This document shows positions 1 through 7,775 of a stretch of 64,000 bases of DNA, in pieces; within the stretch, counting starts at the first letter, position 1; every line of letters begins with the position of its first letter. The notes under the pieces were generated by a model, which was not told the DNA's origin, did no database searches, and was given only the letters and a program-made list of their open reading frames with translations. Location of the stretch: assembly GCA_022360095.1 (NCBI GenBank), contig JAKSDK010000668.1, positions 124,001-188,000 on the forward strand. Reading direction: 5' to 3'. This stretch comes from Phycisphaerales bacterium (GTDB lineage: Bacteria; Planctomycetota; Phycisphaerae; UBA1845; UTPLA1). Both the position numbers and the translations under genes were made by a program.

Positions 1-1
1 G

Positions 2-808
2 TGCGGAGCGTGCCAAACGCAGCAGAGCGGTTTTGCCGGCGGCTCGGGCACGCCGGGCGACCCCTGGCAAATCTGTAACGCAGCGCAACTCCAACTCGCC
101 GGTGATTTTCTGAACGCGGATTTCATTCTCACGAGTGACATCGATCTTGCCGGCGTCAGTTTCACGCCGATCGGTTTCACGACGTTCGGCGACTCGATCA
201 TCCACTACGACGGCACGTTCGACGGGGCCGGTCACCGCGTTCGCAATCTTTCTATCCAACAACAGGACACGGACGTCATCGGCCTGTTCGGAAAGATCGG
301 CCCCAACGCGGTCGTGCAGGACCTCGGCGTGGAGAACGTAAACCTGAGCGGCAATCGTTGCGTTGGTGGTTTCGCAGCGGAAAATGACGGTCTCGTCCGC
401 CGTTGCTACGTCACGGGCACGGTTGCGGGGACATCTTTCGTCGGCGGTATGGTCGGTGACAACCGCAACCTGATGGAAGATTGCTACGCTCAGGCCAACA
501 CGTCGGGTTCGAACAGCATCGGCGGCTTCGCCGGCGTGTCGTTCACCGGTCCCACGTACGCGCGCTGTTATTCGACCGGTGCGGTCTCCGGCAACAACTC
601 CGTCGGCGGGTTCGTCGGCGGGGTCCTCGGCCCTCACACCGTCACGAGTTGTTACTGGGACACCCAAACGAGCGGACAGGCAACCAGCGGCGGCGGTACG
701 GCCAAAACAACGTCACAAATGCACCAACAGGCGACGTTCGTCGGCTGGAACTTCGCCACGACCTGGACAATCGAGACGGGCGATTACCCGCGTCTCCGTT
801 GGGAGTGA
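2..808 (+). CDS. GLUG-repeat surface/secreted protein, 5' end outside window
   Basis: The frame is open from base 2 to a TGA at 806-808, so only the C-terminal ~268 residues are present. They contain repeated units of the type GGFAAEN, VGGMVGDN, IGGFAGVS and VGGFVGG, each followed by a 'xxCYxxGxVxG' strand. This is the GLUG motif pattern of bacterial surface and adhesin-like proteins. Upstream of the repeats is a 'PWQICNAAQL...DIDLAG' segment, which often precedes GLUG units. The protein ends shortly after a 'CYWDTQTSG' and 'WTIETGDYPRLRWE' terminus, also typical of these proteins. Extracellular adhesion or matrix binding is inferred from the family. The N-terminal signal and any other domains cannot be seen. 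Confidence 0.8.
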   Translation, partial: CGACQTQQSGFAGGSGTPGDPWQICNAAQLQLAGDFLNADFILTSDIDLAGVSFTPIGFTTFGDSIIHYDGTFDGAGHRVRNLSIQQQDTDVIGLFGKIGPNAVVQDLGVENVNLSGNRCVGGFAAENDGLVRRCYVTGTVAGTSFVGGMVGDNRNLMEDCYAQANTSGSNSIGGFAGVSFTGPTYARCYSTGAVSGNNSVGGFVGGVLGPHTVTSCYWDTQTSGQATSGGGTAKTTSQMHQQATFVGWNFATTWTIETGDYPRLRWE

Positions 809-872
809 CCGCGAAACGATTTGAGGCGTGCCACCGAATGCGCCCGCCCTTGCATTCAACCTTTTTTTGAAA

Positions 873-959
873 CGGAGAGGGGGGGATTCGAACCCCCGGT
901 ACGTGTTACCGTACACATGCTTTCCAAGCATGCACCTTAAGCCACTCGGACACCTCTCC
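873..959 (-). tRNA. tRNA-Ser (anticodon GGA)
   Basis: Read on the minus strand, a 7-bp acceptor stem (GGAGAGG with CCTCTCC) closes an 87-nt cloverleaf. The anticodon loop CTTGGAAAG gives anticodon GGA. There is a long variable arm (GTGTACGGTAACACGTAC) as expected for tRNA-Ser, and the T-arm is GGGGGTTCGAATCCCCC. The 3' CCA is not encoded. A G discriminator base at 873 fits serine tRNAs. Confidence 0.95.
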
Positions 960-1081
960 TCAGAACGCACATCCAAGCGCCTCTCATTCTCGTAAACCCG
1001 GGCGTTGCGTCAAGTCCGCGCGTTCAAGGCCGGATACGAAGGCACTGACGTTCACGGTCGATCAGGGTCCTACCGCCGGCC

Positions 1082-2011
1082 TTAAGGCCAATCTGCGGCG
1101 CGCGGCGCCCAGTCGCCTTCACCGAGAAATTGCCCCACACAATCGGCAAGACCACACTTCAAGTGCTCCCGAGCGGCGGCCTCGCCTGCATCGTCCGCTT
1201 GTGCGGCCTGAACAAAATCAAAGAAACGGTCACCATGATCGGTGGACATGTTGCGCACCAGGACCTGTGCCAGCGCGTAGCTGAGCCCCTGACCCTGATC
1301 CGACAGACCAAAGGCCTCGCCCGACCAAAATTTCTGGAGGCCGTGACGACGCCAATAGTCATCGTGTCGCCGCTTCGCTTCGATATCGATCGTGAAAGTC
1401 GCACGGTTCAGAACCAGCTCTTCGATAATCTGGGCAAGCCCCTCTTCCAGCCACTGAGGCAGGGACAACGCACATAAAACGGCGTGGGTTAATTCATGAG
1501 TAAGAACATTTTCCAGCGGCCACAACTCATCGGGCGCCATCACCACGTGTTCATAGCCCTCCCTGATATTCAGCCCGCCTGAGAAGCCGTACTCACCTTC
1601 GGAGTAGTAATAAGAAATGTAGGTATAGTAGGTATCTTGATCGGCGAACGCCAAGATCGCGTTCTTGCCGCAAAGTTCATCCAACTCGAGTCGATGCAAA
1701 TACTGCAGAATCTTGTCCCACGCGTCTTCAGCAAACCAAATCAGCGTTTCCGCCACGCTTTCTTCATATGCGCAGAGCAGGTAAAACCGATTCGACGCAT
1801 AAACCTCGTATTGATCACCCAAATGCGCTTTGACACTTTCCAACCAACACCCGCCGGCCTCCGACCACGCCTGATCGACATGAGGGTCCTTGACGTTTTG
1901 ATCGATCCAATCTTCGATCAGCTTCCAGTCCGGACGTGGGAACCCGTCGGCAACAACGGTATTGTTCGCGACCAATGAAGCGTCAATGTGTTCGATACGC
2001 GTCGCATTCAT
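1082..2011 (-). CDS. Gluzincin-type metallopeptidase (HExxH), last gene of the graspetide operon
   Basis: This 309-residue protein has no signal peptide or membrane segment, so it is predicted cytoplasmic. The motif HELTH is at residues 172-176, followed after 12 residues by WLEEGLAQ (Glu189/190). This is the zinc-binding HExxH...E arrangement of gluzincin peptidases, as in the 'peptidase MA-like' superfamily. The N-terminal half is rich in aromatic and acidic residues and I do not recognise it. It lies 108 bp after the second ATP-grasp gene on the same strand with no obvious terminator, so it probably belongs to the operon. Leader removal from the modified precursors is an attractive role but is only inferred. 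It could equally be an unrelated cytosolic peptidase. No strong Shine-Dalgarno precedes the chosen ATG. Confidence 0.75.
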   Translation of the reverse strand: MNATRIEHIDASLVANNTVVADGFPRPDWKLIEDWIDQNVKDPHVDQAWSEAGGCWLESVKAHLGDQYEVYASNRFYLLCAYEESVAETLIWFAEDAWDKILQYLHRLELDELCGKNAILAFADQDTYYTYISYYYSEGEYGFSGGLNIREGYEHVVMAPDELWPLENVLTHELTHAVLCALSLPQWLEEGLAQIIEELVLNRATFTIDIEAKRRHDDYWRRHGLQKFWSGEAFGLSDQGQGLSYALAQVLVRNMSTDHGDRFFDFVQAAQADDAGEAAAREHLKCGLADCVGQFLGEGDWAPRAADWP

Positions 2012-2119
2012 CGCTGCGCTTGTTGTTCCCCGTGTTGCTTAATGAGCTGAATTCCCAATCCCCATTCTGTCGTAGGATGTTCCCCGAGGCAAATGAACGC
2101 CCACTCGGCGCGCGCCATC

Positions 2120-3097
2120 TTATGCCAGCAACGCGTCTGCGATGGCTCCGGAAATTGGCAATCCAAGGTCGCGTTCGAGCATGCCCCATTCGCCCGAGGG
2201 ATTCACTTCCAGAAAGACATGCTCGCCGTCCGGCGTTTCAATCATGTCGATCGCGCCGAAGACCAAGCCAAGCTTCTCCATAAACGCGGTGGTGTTTCGA
2301 GCGACCGTCGGCGGCAGATCAATGGCCTCCCATCGACACTCCTCGGGCCTGGCGAGACGCCAGTCCGTTTTGCCGGCCTCGGAACGGGACGCATCCACGG
2401 CTCCAACGAAGAAATCGCCGTCGACGAACACGACACGGAGTTCACGGCGTTTGGGAATACGCTCCTGAAAAACCATGGGACAATGCCGTAGTGCATCGGC
2501 CTCGATCAGATCGTCCGCGCCAACGTCATGCGTAAATAAGACCATCGGGGTTCCGTCGGGTCCATCACTCCCGCCGGTCAGAAGCTTGGCGACGACCAAC
2601 CCGTCAAGCCGGTCGAAAAACTCGCGCACGAGCAGTGGATCGTTGGAGACCAGCGTGTGTGGAACCTGCAATCCGACAGACCCGGCAAGGTGAAGCTGTC
2701 GAAGCTTCATTTCCGCGAGAGCCGTCCGTGCCAGATCGTTGACCCAGCGAACATCCGAAAGCGTGGTGAACAGCATACGCAACGCCAACTGCGACTCGTT
2801 GCGGCACATATTCTTGTAATGCGGGTCCAGCGACTCACTCAGTTCCGGAGGTGCGACATGCCGCAGCCATACGGCGCGAATCTCGTCGGAGTCAATCTTC
2901 AGATCCCGGCTTCGAATGACGTGGGTCAGCCGACCGCGCCGCAATTCCGCGGTGAACTGAACCTGCTTGGGATACTGGTCCGTATCAATGCGAATTGGCC
3001 GTGCCCCCCGCCTTTCCAAGGCTTCCGCCACACGATCAATCGTGAAATGATCCTCGGTGTACGTCAGCATCAAAACAGCAGTAGGTGAATGGGACAT
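2120..3097 (-). CDS. MvdC/MvdD-family ATP-grasp peptide ligase (graspetide maturase B)
   Basis: This 325-residue enzyme has the three-part ATP-grasp fold of microviridin-type ligases. The N-terminal segment has 'RIDTDQYP' and 'AVWLRH' (about residues 36-80). The central nucleotide-binding part includes Lys131 and Lys171 with 'VPHTLVSNDP'. The C-terminal catalytic part has 'QERIPKRRELRV' (211-222), 'GAIDMIETPDGE' and 'FLEVNPSGEW' (295-304). Asp284, Glu297 and Asn299 are candidate Mg-ATP ligands. Family members activate Asp/Glu side chains as acyl phosphates and join them to Thr/Ser (ester) or Lys (amide) of a precursor bound through its leader. It lies downstream of precursor B and a hairpin. 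Residue numbering matches ligase A almost exactly, so the two are paralogues. I cannot tell from sequence which one makes esters and which amides. Confidence 0.93.
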   Translation of the reverse strand: MSHSPTAVLMLTYTEDHFTIDRVAEALERRGARPIRIDTDQYPKQVQFTAELRRGRLTHVIRSRDLKIDSDEIRAVWLRHVAPPELSESLDPHYKNMCRNESQLALRMLFTTLSDVRWVNDLARTALAEMKLRQLHLAGSVGLQVPHTLVSNDPLLVREFFDRLDGLVVAKLLTGGSDGPDGTPMVLFTHDVGADDLIEADALRHCPMVFQERIPKRRELRVVFVDGDFFVGAVDASRSEAGKTDWRLARPEECRWEAIDLPPTVARNTTAFMEKLGLVFGAIDMIETPDGEHVFLEVNPSGEWGMLERDLGLPISGAIADALLA

Positions 3098-3112
3098 GTC
3101 AGGTGATTAGAG

Positions 3113-3155
3113 AAAAAGGTCACGCCGCGCAACCAATGGTTTCGACCACGTGACC
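3113..3155 (-). terminator. Terminator/attenuator-like hairpin between precursor B and ligase B
   Basis: On the minus strand GGTCACG (3155-3149) pairs with CGTGACC (3124-3118). An inner TGGT/ACCA pairing lies in the loop, and TTTTTCTC follows. It sits in the 91-bp gap between precursor B and the ligase start at 3097. A partially efficient terminator here would give more precursor than enzyme. The loop is long (24 nt), so strength is uncertain. Confidence 0.5.
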
Positions 3156-3188
3156 CTGGAATACAGAGTAGAGATATACACCCGGCTC

Positions 3189-3374
3189 TTACGGGAAGGA
3201 GATGACGATTTCCGGGGCATCATCCGAAGGAAACTTCAACGTCACCAACGGCGGCAACTCCGGACCGGCTTTCAGGCCAGTTTTCACTTTGAGCAAACGC
3301 TGGTCCTCCAGATACCGTGCAAAGAATGGCACTTCCTTCGGAGCTTGCGTGTCGTCTGACTTCCTCGTGTTCAT
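3189..3374 (-). CDS. Microviridin-like graspetide precursor peptide B
   Basis: This 61-residue peptide starts at an ATG preceded by GGAGG with 7-nt spacing. The leader contains PFFARYLEDQ (residues 16-25), matching the conserved PFFARFLE helix that microviridin ligases bind. The core has TLKFPSDD (45-52), close to the microviridin TxKYPSD consensus, with ring donors Thr45, Lys47 and Ser50. The acidic residues are Asp51, Asp52 and Glu55. The canonical positions after SD (x-E-E) are D-A-P here, so acceptor spacing is shifted relative to microviridins. It lies between the two ATP-grasp genes on the same strand. Family knowledge suggests the mature product could be a cyclised protease inhibitor. 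The actual product and target are unknown. Confidence 0.9.
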   Translation of the reverse strand: MNTRKSDDTQAPKEVPFFARYLEDQRLLKVKTGLKAGPELPPLVTLKFPSDDAPEIVISFP

Positions 3375-3538
3375 GTTCGTTCCTCCAGTAAAAATAAGGT
3401 ACTCTCAAGGCCGCTTTGCACATCAGGATAACCAGTTTGTCCGCGATGATCAATAGTGCTAGAAGGCGATCGGGAACGCTTTTCTGGACAACCGTCTCTA
3501 ACCGACGGCCGCGACCGCAGATAAGTACACCGGCCTAT

Positions 3539-4567
3539 TTATCCGAGAGTCGCCATTTTCCGAATCGCACTTCGCGCCCGTCGAGGCAGGCGGTCAAGAA
3601 GAAGGTCGGCGATCGCTTCGGAGATCGGCAACCCGGGATATCGATCGAGCCAAAAATATTCGCCCACCGGATTGACTTCGAGAAAGACATGACGACCTTC
3701 CGGCGTCACGATCAGGTCGACCGCCCCGTAGTTGAGATCGAACTGGTCCATCAAGCGGAGCAACCGCCCGGCGACATCGTTGGGAAGCTCGTAGCGTTCC
3801 CACTGATCGACCAGGGCTTCTCCTTCCCTGCGCCAATCGTCTTGGGATCGCGGCAACACGTTTGGATTAATGGCAGCGGTGAAGATCTGATTCCCCACAA
3901 TCGTCACGCGGAGTTCGCGTTCCTTCGACAAATGCTCCTGAAACGTCATGGGGCAGTATCGAAGGCCGTCGAGGTCGTCAAGGTCATCCGGCTTGACCGG
4001 CGTCGTGAACACGACCTTTTCAGCGCCGGCTTCGTCGAGAATGGCAAAGGACGAAAGCATTTTCGTCACAATGCCGCCCTGACAATGCGCCGCAAAGTCG
4101 CGCACCGATTGAGGATCGTTGGTGATCAGCGTTCTTGGGGTGTCCAGACCGATCGCCCGTGCCACTTGAATCTGAAGTTGCTTGTTGCTGGCGTGGCGAA
4201 ATATCGCCCACGGATCCATCTGAAAAGCATCCAGACTGGCAATCAAACCATGGACCGTGGCCTGGATCTCGCCGACGGAAGCCTGCCTTAGCTGGTGATC
4301 CATACGCTCCGGAAGGCCGCCGCCGAATCTCGTCCGCCGATACCACACCGCTGTCACTTCACAAAGCTTAAGCTCGCCCTGATGAGACGTCAGCGTCAGT
4401 TGCTCGACGTCGTCGTACCGGGCCGTAGCCCGAACTTCGGTGGGGAACAAGTCGGTATCAAGACGAAACGCCTTTCCCCCTCGCGCTTCGATCGCGCTGA
4501 CAACCGACGAGATGCACTCGTTATCGTTGGATTTGGTGATAATGAGGACGGCCATGGTTTTGCTCAA
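3539..4567 (-). CDS. MvdC/MvdD-family ATP-grasp peptide ligase (graspetide maturase A)
   Basis: This 342-residue protein is a paralogue of the other ligase in the operon. The landmarks are 'RLDTDLFPTEV' (35-45), 'AVWYRR' (74-79), 'SNKQL' with Lys129, 'TPRTLITNDP' (143-152), Lys169, 'FQEHLSKERELRV' (209-221), 'GAVDLIVTPEG' (281-291) with Asp284, and 'FLEVNPVGEYFWLDR' (295-309) with Glu297 and Asn299. The family forms lactones or lactams within the core peptide using ATP. It lies between precursor A (upstream, beyond a hairpin) and precursor B (downstream). It has an extra basic tail of ~17 residues (DRLPRRARSAIRK). The conserved VGEYFWLDR end is the strongest resemblance to cyanobacterial microviridin ligases. 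The division of labour with ligase B is inferred from known two-ligase microviridin pathways. Confidence 0.93.
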   Translation of the reverse strand: MSKTMAVLIITKSNDNECISSVVSAIEARGGKAFRLDTDLFPTEVRATARYDDVEQLTLTSHQGELKLCEVTAVWYRRTRFGGGLPERMDHQLRQASVGEIQATVHGLIASLDAFQMDPWAIFRHASNKQLQIQVARAIGLDTPRTLITNDPQSVRDFAAHCQGGIVTKMLSSFAILDEAGAEKVVFTTPVKPDDLDDLDGLRYCPMTFQEHLSKERELRVTIVGNQIFTAAINPNVLPRSQDDWRREGEALVDQWERYELPNDVAGRLLRLMDQFDLNYGAVDLIVTPEGRHVFLEVNPVGEYFWLDRYPGLPISEAIADLLLDRLPRRARSAIRKMATLG

Positions 4568-4588
4568 CGGCGCGACACGGGGCGCATG

Positions 4589-4634
4589 AAAAAAAAGGCC
4601 GCAGCGCCCATTTTAATACGTAGCAACCGCGGCC
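4589..4634 (-). terminator. Terminator/attenuator-like hairpin between precursor A and ligase A
   Basis: On the minus strand GGCCGC (4634-4629) pairs with GCGGCC (4602-4597), followed directly by eight T residues (4596-4589). It lies in the gap between precursor A and the ligase start at 4567. The 26-nt loop makes the hairpin imperfect, but the U-tract is strong and its position mirrors the hairpin after precursor B. Confidence 0.5.
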
Positions 4635-4685
4635 CTGATCTTTGAATTTCGTCGATCGATTCTGACAACCTTCAATCCGTGAGGA

Positions 4686-4892
4686 TCAGAAATACCACGG
4701 CGGAATCTCATCATCACCGTCTGAAGGCCACTTCTGCGTCTGATAGAGGGGAGGGTCAACGGGACCCAAGCCGCCGGATTTGACCCCAGTCCTCACGCGG
4801 GGAAACTGCCCTTCCAGATACCGTGCGAAGAACGGTACTTCCTTGGCAGCATCCTTTTTCTCCGTGCTTTTCTTCACGCCGTCATTCTGCAT
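4686..4892 (-). CDS. Microviridin-like graspetide precursor peptide A
   Basis: This is a 68-residue peptide. The start is the ATG at 4892 because AGGAGG (4905-4900) lies 7 nt upstream. The in-frame ATG two codons earlier is too close to it. The leader has PFFARYLEGQ (20-29), the recognition helix of microviridin leaders. The core TQKWPSDGDDE (52-62) is in exact microviridin register: Thr52, Lys54, Ser57 and Asp58, then acidic residues at the two positions after one spacer (Asp60, Asp61), with an additional Glu62. This predicts Thr-Asp and Ser-Asp esters and a Lys-Asp amide. The short tail ends IPPWYF. It is the first gene of the operon. The leader is nearly identical to that of precursor B, so both are probably processed by the same ligases. 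Confidence 0.92.
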   Translation of the reverse strand: MQNDGVKKSTEKKDAAKEVPFFARYLEGQFPRVRTGVKSGGLGPVDPPLYQTQKWPSDGDDEIPPWYF

Positions 4893-5314
4893 GGTCATAC
4901 CTCCTGGACGAACCGGCGACAGGACGCCCGACACGCGCGAGCGCGAATCGCCGTACTAAATTAAGGACAACCGATCTCAACGAAGGCTGTGGCGAGCGCG
5001 TCGCCCACCTTAGTGCACTGCAAATTCATCATTCGCGTTACACTGAACAGCACCGTTAATCTGAAATCCTAACCCTGAGACTCCACCTGCCATCAGCATA
5101 AACATTAGGGAACGTGAGATCAAGTCCGAGGAGATTCTTGTGTTCGTCAACATCGGCAACCGATTCTTCCCGATGTGTCTCACAGATCACTCGGCATTTG
5201 TGCGGCATGTCAAAAAGGCCGACAGCGATTGTCGTATTCGGTTGAATGAAGACGTAGCAAGGGTTAATGGCCGAACGGCAAAGTGGGTAAGGTTCATCCA
5301 ATCGCTGCAAAAGG
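4893..5314. other. Leader/promoter region of the graspetide operon
   Basis: No convincing gene is present. The minus strand must hold the operon promoter, but I found no box pair good enough to call. The only clear element near the gene is the AGGAGG ribosome-binding site at 4905-4900. Confidence 0.5.
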
Positions 5315-5350
5315 CAAAAAAAAAGTCGCTGCCATCTCTGACAGCGACTT
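5315..5350 (-). terminator. Rho-independent terminator of the secreted repeat protein gene
   Basis: AAGTCGCTG (5350-5342 on the minus strand) pairs perfectly with CAGCGACTT (5331-5323) around a 10-nt loop. A run of T residues follows (5322-5316). It lies 27 bp after the stop at 5378 and separates that gene from the graspetide operon. Confidence 0.85.
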
Positions 5351-5377
5351 CCATATTGGGGGCCCCTCAGCACACAA

Positions 5378-6349
5378 TCACTCTCTCAATAACTTTCCGG
5401 TCATCTCCGTGGTGGATGAAATTTCCTCGGCCGCCGCGGGAAGCAACGCTTCCCTTCTATCGATCGTGCCGATGAAGTGGTGAAAGCAAGACCCCGGCGT
5501 AATCGGCGCAATGGTGTTGTCCTCGACGCAGCCGTTGCCTCGTTGACAAATAGTGAAGCAGTTCGGATTTAGACAGCCCGTCACGACGACGCTGTCTCCT
5601 ACCTGGAAATCACCAAGGTCCTCCAAGACGAAGAGGTCACCGCCTTGATCCTCGAAGAGAACACACTCCGTACCCTGCACCAATCGGCCGCAGCGTAGGA
5701 AGCAGAGACCCATGGCGTTGTCCTCCAGCGCGGGGACAGACACCGGGAAACAAGCGGACGAATCAGGATTCACGATCCCGCTGGCCCAAACCGTGGCCCC
5801 GGGCAAGAATCCCCCGAGGTTGTCCACGGCGAACGTCTCACCGGTATCGGCATGGAAGAGAATGCAACTCTGCGGTCCGAATCCCAGTCTGCCGCATCCC
5901 GAGAAGTACTCCGGACAGGCCTCGATCGTGTTGTCTTCGAGCACCGGGATGGACACCGGAAAACAAGCGAAAGAAACAGTGTTCACGATTCCGCTCACCT
6001 CGACCCGAGCCCCCGGCAAGAATCCGCCGAGGTTGTCCACGGCGAACGTCTCGCCGCTGTCCGCATGGAAGAGAATGCAGCTCTGCGGACCCCAACCCAA
6101 TTCGCCGCACCCCGAGAAGGGCTCCCCCGTATTGCAGGGATCACCCTGGCAATCCTCACCCTCAGTCCAAGAAGACGGCAACTGAATGTCGAGGCAATCC
6201 GCCTCGGTCATCACCTGGCAACTCGCCGGCTCGGGCACGAAATCGAGAAAGCAACACCGGCCCAGGGGCTCGCCCAGGCTCACCTGCCCCAACGCATTCG
6301 TACAAACACACAACCCTAATAAAACGACAAGAACCCTACTCATTCTCAT
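5378..6349 (-). CDS. Secreted cysteine-rich protein with internal tandem repeats
   Basis: This 323-residue protein starts at an ATG with an AGGAGG site just upstream. It has a signal peptide (MRMSRVLVVLLGLCVCTNALG). Residues ~31-72 form one 'xCCF...C...TEADC...C' unit like the GACC repeats seen in larger proteins of this window. Then come two near-identical ~70-residue units beginning 'GCG-LG-GPQSCILFHAD' and continuing with 'ETFAVDNLGGFLPGA' and 'CFPVS-P-LEDN'. A third, diverged unit contains 'CVLFEDQGGDLFVLEDLG'. The repeats look like small beta-domains held by disulfides. I do not recognise a named family. The first two units are also very similar in DNA, suggesting recent duplication. A strong terminator follows. 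Confidence 0.8.
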   Translation of the reverse strand: MRMSRVLVVLLGLCVCTNALGQVSLGEPLGRCCFLDFVPEPASCQVMTEADCLDIQLPSSWTEGEDCQGDPCNTGEPFSGCGELGWGPQSCILFHADSGETFAVDNLGGFLPGARVEVSGIVNTVSFACFPVSIPVLEDNTIEACPEYFSGCGRLGFGPQSCILFHADTGETFAVDNLGGFLPGATVWASGIVNPDSSACFPVSVPALEDNAMGLCFLRCGRLVQGTECVLFEDQGGDLFVLEDLGDFQVGDSVVVTGCLNPNCFTICQRGNGCVEDNTIAPITPGSCFHHFIGTIDRREALLPAAAEEISSTTEMTGKLLRE

Positions 6350-6770
6350 TACAGCTTCCTCCTAACGGTTTGAAAATCCCTAATCTCTTTAGAGTCTCCG
6401 GCGATGTTCCACTCACGCGTCGCCGACGGCCTGCCCACGCAGCAACAGGTTTGCAACTCGACGAAGAATCGAATTCCAACTCCCTGGTCACGTGGCCAAC
6501 TTCACTTCAACTTCAATAACAAACCACTACACCCGATGCGCTTAGAGGGCCCGCCATGGTATTGGCGCGACGGCTGACAATATTCTGCAACGAACACAAA
6601 AAATCAGTCCTCCGTCTCTTGGGCGACACCACGATGCCTTCACACGCGCAACCCGTACGGAGGCCGAAGGTTGCAGCGCAAGCAGAACAAAAGCGCCTGC
6701 ACCCGAGCGGGAGCTTGCGTTTTCGGCATGAAAATTTGCGTGTCTTATTAGGTGAGAGCAACCCCACTCG
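6350..6770. other. Intergenic region without a recognisable gene
   Basis: This 421-bp gap lies between two minus-strand genes. It must carry the promoter of the secreted repeat protein. A weak GC hairpin followed by TTTT on the minus strand (about 6692-6720) could terminate the zinc-ribbon membrane gene. Nothing else is supportable. Confidence 0.4.
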
Positions 6771-7775
6771 TTACTGCAACATCCAAAGCAGGCCCCCGGC
6801 AACCGCGATAGGTCCCCCGACACTTAGTATGACCGCAATGAGCCAAAAACCGATACGATTCCCCACGACGATCCGGGGCCGGTCCAACCTGACCAAAATC
6901 CCGTAGCCCACCAGCGATACGAGCACCCACCAGCCGGCTGCCCCTACGACCAAGTACCAGGCGGCCTCGGCAACTGCGCCTGTAAGCTCACTAATACCGT
7001 AGCTCCATGCAGCAAGAAGCCACGCCCATACAGCCATTCCCAGTGGGACGCTCATCACCGACCAAGCCGCTCGGACCGCATCCGCAAGATTCGCATGCCC
7101 TTGTCTTCTTGCCCGATGTCGTGCCCGAGCGACGGCCGTCATTCTTGCAGGCAGATAACCGAACAACACTAACAAGAGCGGACCGCCTCCCCAGAAAATG
7201 AACATGGGATCAATTTCCGTCGGCATGCTGAGACTGAAACTCACCGGTCGTCGTTCGACGACCCGGACCCATGATCTCGGCGTCGTGAAGAAAGGACCTC
7301 GAAAATGGAGATTGAAACCAAACAAGCGATCAGTTTCAGTTTCGGTATCGACCCATATTGGCTTTTGGTCAGCGTCCTGCTTGTCGTAGTACCAGATTTT
7401 GACGTGGCATTCCGCGGTCACGAAATGACCTGCGCCGACGGTCGCCATTGCCAGGATGACGGGCAGCCACAACCAACAGACCATGCGACGACGTGCCAGT
7501 TTGGTCGACGCCTCATCGGAAAGCACATACCAAAAGCCCGCCGGCACCGTCCGCGGTCGGATCATCCACTTGAGCCTTGTTGATCGCTTGGCAAACCACT
7601 CCCGAGTCTCAGCCGTTTGTGTGGCCGGGTCGGCACTTCGGCCACACTCAGGGCAGGGCCTGGGAAGCTCCAGCCCGCTCAGGTCGTATCCGCACTCGAA
7701 ACAGAATGGGCGACGTTCGAATCGGTCGGCTTTGATTCCAGGACAGCTTGATGTCGAGCCGGATGAATCGCACAT
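6771..7775 (-). CDS. Membrane protein with N-terminal zinc ribbon
   Basis: This is a 334-residue protein. Near the N-terminus is a four-cysteine zinc ribbon (Cys25, Cys28, Cys41, Cys44) of the form CxxCGYDLxG...CPxCG, a module I associate with planctomycete membrane proteins. After it come about five hydrophobic segments: near residues 98-116, 193-208, 240-258, 267-290 and 310-330. A soluble, aromatic-rich loop (residues ~120-185) probably faces the periplasm. The function is unknown. There is no clear Shine-Dalgarno at the chosen ATG. It is a lone gene, and the neighbouring genes do not suggest a role. Confidence 0.75.
   Translation of the reverse strand: MCDSSGSTSSCPGIKADRFERRPFCFECGYDLSGLELPRPCPECGRSADPATQTAETREWFAKRSTRLKWMIRPRTVPAGFWYVLSDEASTKLARRRMVCWLWLPVILAMATVGAGHFVTAECHVKIWYYDKQDADQKPIWVDTETETDRLFGFNLHFRGPFFTTPRSWVRVVERRPVSFSLSMPTEIDPMFIFWGGGPLLLVLFGYLPARMTAVARARHRARRQGHANLADAVRAAWSVMSVPLGMAVWAWLLAAWSYGISELTGAVAEAAWYLVVGAAGWWVLVSLVGYGILVRLDRPRIVVGNRIGFWLIAVILSVGGPIAVAGGLLWMLQ

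Noticed and set aside
713-976. A minus-strand open frame covering tRNA-Ser, giving a peptide with 'FESPPLRF'
   Set aside because: It is the translation of the tRNA itself; no start signal or family support.
5140-5475. A plus-strand open frame across the terminator of the secreted repeat protein
   Set aside because: It contains the terminator hairpin and antisense of the real gene's 3' end; no ribosome-binding site or domain.
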